Assembly (NCBI GenBank): GCA_009469585.1
Contig: SSXW01000003.1
Span: 124,001-188,000, forward strand
Source of the DNA: Dechloromonas sp. Dech2017
Lineage (GTDB): Bacteria; Pseudomonadota; Gammaproteobacteria; Burkholderiales; Rhodocyclaceae
DNA length: 64,000 nt
Direction of reading: 5' to 3'
Shown one piece after another: positions 62,472-64,000 of this stretch. The notes beneath the pieces are model-generated. The model searched no databases. It was given only the letters and a program-made list of their open reading frames with translations, and was not told where the DNA came from. A program made the translations under genes and the position numbers. How positions within the stretch are numbered: position 1 is the stretch's first letter; each line of letters begins with the position of its first letter.

Positions 62472-63872
62472 ATGTCCGGTTTCTGGGAATCCTGTTTGCA
62501 ACGTTTCGAGCAGGAACTGCCCGCCCAGCAATTCAATACCTGGATCAAGCCGCTGCGGCTGGAAGGCGAGGCTTCGGCCCTCGACGAGGGGCTGCGCCTG
62601 ATCGCGCCCAACGGCTTCATCCTGAAATGGGTGCGCGACCGCTATCTGTCGCGGATCGAGGACTACAGCCGCAATTTCTTTTCCGGCCCGGTCAGCATCG
62701 CCCTGGTTATCGGCAGCGCCAAGGCGGCGGCGACCCGTATCGACACGGTGGCCGATGTTGACGACAAGCCGGTCGACAAGCCGGCAGCGGCACCGGCTAG
62801 GAAGGCAGCTTCCGGCGACAAGGCGCCAGCGCGGGGCAAGAGCGGGCATTATGAAAAATCCCGGCTGTTCCCGTCCTTCACTTTCGACAACCTGGTGGTC
62901 GGCAAGGCCAACGACCTGGCCCGCGCCGCCGCCGTCCAGGTCGCCAACAACCCCGGCGGCGCCTACAACCCGCTGTTCATCTACGGCGGCGCCGGCCTCG
63001 GCAAGACCCACCTGATCCACGCCATCGGCAATGCCATCGCCACGGAAAATCCGGAAAAAGTCGTGCGTTATGTGCACGCCGAGGACTATTACTCCGACGT
63101 GGTGCGGGCCTATCAGCAAAAGTCCTTCGACAGCTTCAAGCGCACCTATCGCTCGCTCGACGTGCTGCTGCTCGACGACGTGCAGTTCTTTAATGGCAAG
63201 AACCGCTCGCAGGAGGAATTCTTTTTCCTGTTCAACGCGCTGATCGAGGCGCGCAAGCAGATCATCATCACCTGCGACACCTACCCGAAGGACATCAACG
63301 GCCTCGACGACCGGCTGGTGACCCGCTTCGACTGGGGTCTGACCGTCCAGATCGAGCCGCCCGAGTTGGAAATGCGCGTCGCCATCCTGAAGAAGAAGGC
63401 CGAGGCCGAGGGCATCCAGCTCGACGACGAGGTCGCCTTCTTCATCGCCAAGCACCTGCGCTCCAACGTCCGCGAACTGGAAGGCGCCTTGAAGAAGGTG
63501 CTGGCCTACTCGTCCTTCCACGGTCGCGTCATCGCCCTCGACCTGGCCAAGGAGGCGCTCAAGGACGTCATTGGCTCGGTGCGCAACATCGGCATTGATA
63601 ATATCCAGAAGACGGTCGGCGACTACTACAAGATCAAGGTCGCCGAACTGTTCTCCAAGAAGCGGACGCGGGCCATCGCCCGGCCACGCCAGGTGGCGAT
63701 GTGGCTATGCCGCGAACTGACCTCGCACAGCTTCCCGGAAATCGGCGATGCCTTCGGCGGCCGCGACCATACGACGGTCATCCATGCCGTCAAGACCATC
63801 GATTCGCTGCGTACCAAGGAAAACGAACTGAATCACGACCTGCACGTGTTGCTGCAGGTGCTGAAAGGATGA
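62472..63872 (+). CDS. dnaA: chromosomal replication initiator protein
   Basis: DnaA binds DnaA boxes and melts the origin. The 466-residue protein has domain I ([20 protein letters not shown]), a low-complexity linker near 90-125, the AAA+ core with GGAGLGKTH and LDDVQFF, and domain IV with [11 protein letters not shown]. Start ATG at 62472. The gene is 128 bases from the window end, so dnaN is likely to follow. Confidence 0.97.
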   Translation: MSGFWESCLQRFEQELPAQQFNTWIKPLRLEGEASALDEGLRLIAPNGFILKWVRDRYLSRIEDYSRNFFSGPVSIALVIGSAKAAATRIDTVADVDDKPVDKPAAAPARKAASGDKAPARGKSGHYEKSRLFPSFTFDNLVVGKANDLARAAAVQVANNPGGAYNPLFIYGGAGLGKTHLIHAIGNAIATENPEKVVRYVHAEDYYSDVVRAYQQKSFDSFKRTYRSLDVLLLDDVQFFNGKNRSQEEFFFLFNALIEARKQIIITCDTYPKDINGLDDRLVTRFDWGLTVQIEPPELEMRVAILKKKAEAEGIQLDDEVAFFIAKHLRSNVRELEGALKKVLAYSSFHGRVIALDLAKEALKDVIGSVRNIGIDNIQKTVGDYYKIKVAELFSKKRTRAIARPRQVAMWLCRELTSHSFPEIGDAFGGRDHTTVIHAVKTIDSLRTKENELNHDLHVLLQVLKG

Positions 63873-64000
63873 GGCTGTCGACAAGTCTGTGGAAAACCTG
63901 TTGGAAATTTGTGGAAGGTCGGGATATTTCGACTTTGTGGGAAAATTGTTCCGATTTGATCCACAGCCAGGCCAGTGTCTTGCCCAGATCGATAACACCT
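63873..64000. other. AT-rich DnaA-box region downstream of dnaA, cut by window end
   Basis: The region holds one-mismatch DnaA boxes at 63888-63896 and 63957-63965, and an inverse copy of the 37-base segment (63939-63975). It is probably part of the dnaA-dnaN intergenic origin, but the window stops here. Confidence 0.55.
63939..63975 (-). repeat. 37-base inverted repeat, right copy
   Basis: Reverse complement of 58362-58398 at 34 of 37 positions. It contains the sequence ATCCACAGCCAGGCCAG (63959-63975), an exact 17-base inverse match. Confidence 0.8.

Overview
The window looks like the chromosomal origin region of a GC-rich betaproteobacterium, most likely a member of the Rhodocyclales (Dechloromonas/Azonexus-type). 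The right end has the classic order mnmE-yidC-yidD-rnpA-rpmH / dnaA with DnaA boxes. Four parS-type ParB sites lie across the window, and the housekeeping genes (recA-recX-lptB-rpoN-hpf-ptsN-hprK, a LolA/MMPL aryl-polyene operon, cutA-dsbD) have betaproteobacterial character. The genus is an inference from gene content, not from a database match.

Layout. 1-10.4 kb: household genes (formyl-THF cyclo-ligase, soluble lytic transglycosylase, NDUFA9-like epimerase, cca, DUF2905, hydrolase, MidA-type methyltransferase, ttcA, a cyclase-FHA fusion). 10.4-15.9 kb: a minus-strand block recA-recX-lptB-rpoN-hpf-ptsN-hprK. 16.1-29.1 kb: pseudouridine synthase, Na+/solute symporter, VanZ protein, ferredoxin, ABC ATPase and (4 kb away) its likely permease, radical SAM protein, HAD phosphatase, cutA-dsbD and a PAP2 phosphatase. 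29.2-45.7 kb: a long plus-strand aryl-polyene-type biosynthesis operon (two ACPs, three ketosynthase-family proteins, two hotdog dehydratases, ketoreductase, AMP ligase, acyltransferase, LolA-like carrier, MMPL exporter, methyltransferase, lipoprotein). It is interrupted at 40.8-42.3 kb by an AT-richer islet carrying a DUF4160/DUF2442 pair, a protein with a HEPN-like RNVLAH motif and a small gene that looks truncated. 45.8-49.9 kb: small secreted and membrane proteins, thioredoxin, antiporter, HPP-CBS protein. 49.9-57.2 kb: a minus-strand group (glycosyltransferase, acyltransferase, MipA-like porin, chorismatase, halogenase-like flavoprotein, lipoprotein, B12/radical SAM) that probably supplies the aryl head group and tailoring for the polyene. 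57.3-64 kb: TSUP transporter, candidate origin DNA and the mnmE-dnaA block.

How the genes fit. The chorismatase would make hydroxybenzoate. The AMP ligase would load it on one of the ACPs, and the ketosynthases, ketoreductase and dehydratases would extend it to a conjugated polyene. The acyltransferases and glycosyltransferase would attach it to a lipid, and the LolA-like protein and MMPL pump would move it to the outer membrane.

The most unusual signal is not a gene. A 33-base motif (GCTGCGGTCRAC, an A-rich spacer of constant 12-base length after GGTCRAC, then CCAAAATCG or a decayed form) occurs at least 16 times, both between and inside genes and even as the coding sequence of signal peptides, with long runs in one orientation. 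Other structures: a 37-bp inverted repeat (34 identical) flanking the mnmE-dnaA block inside DnaA-box-containing DNA; a 159-bp MITE inserted exactly at the stop/start junction of the halogenase-like and chorismatase genes; a 13-bp-arm palindrome inside rnpA. No rRNA, tRNA, CRISPR array or complete insertion sequence was seen.
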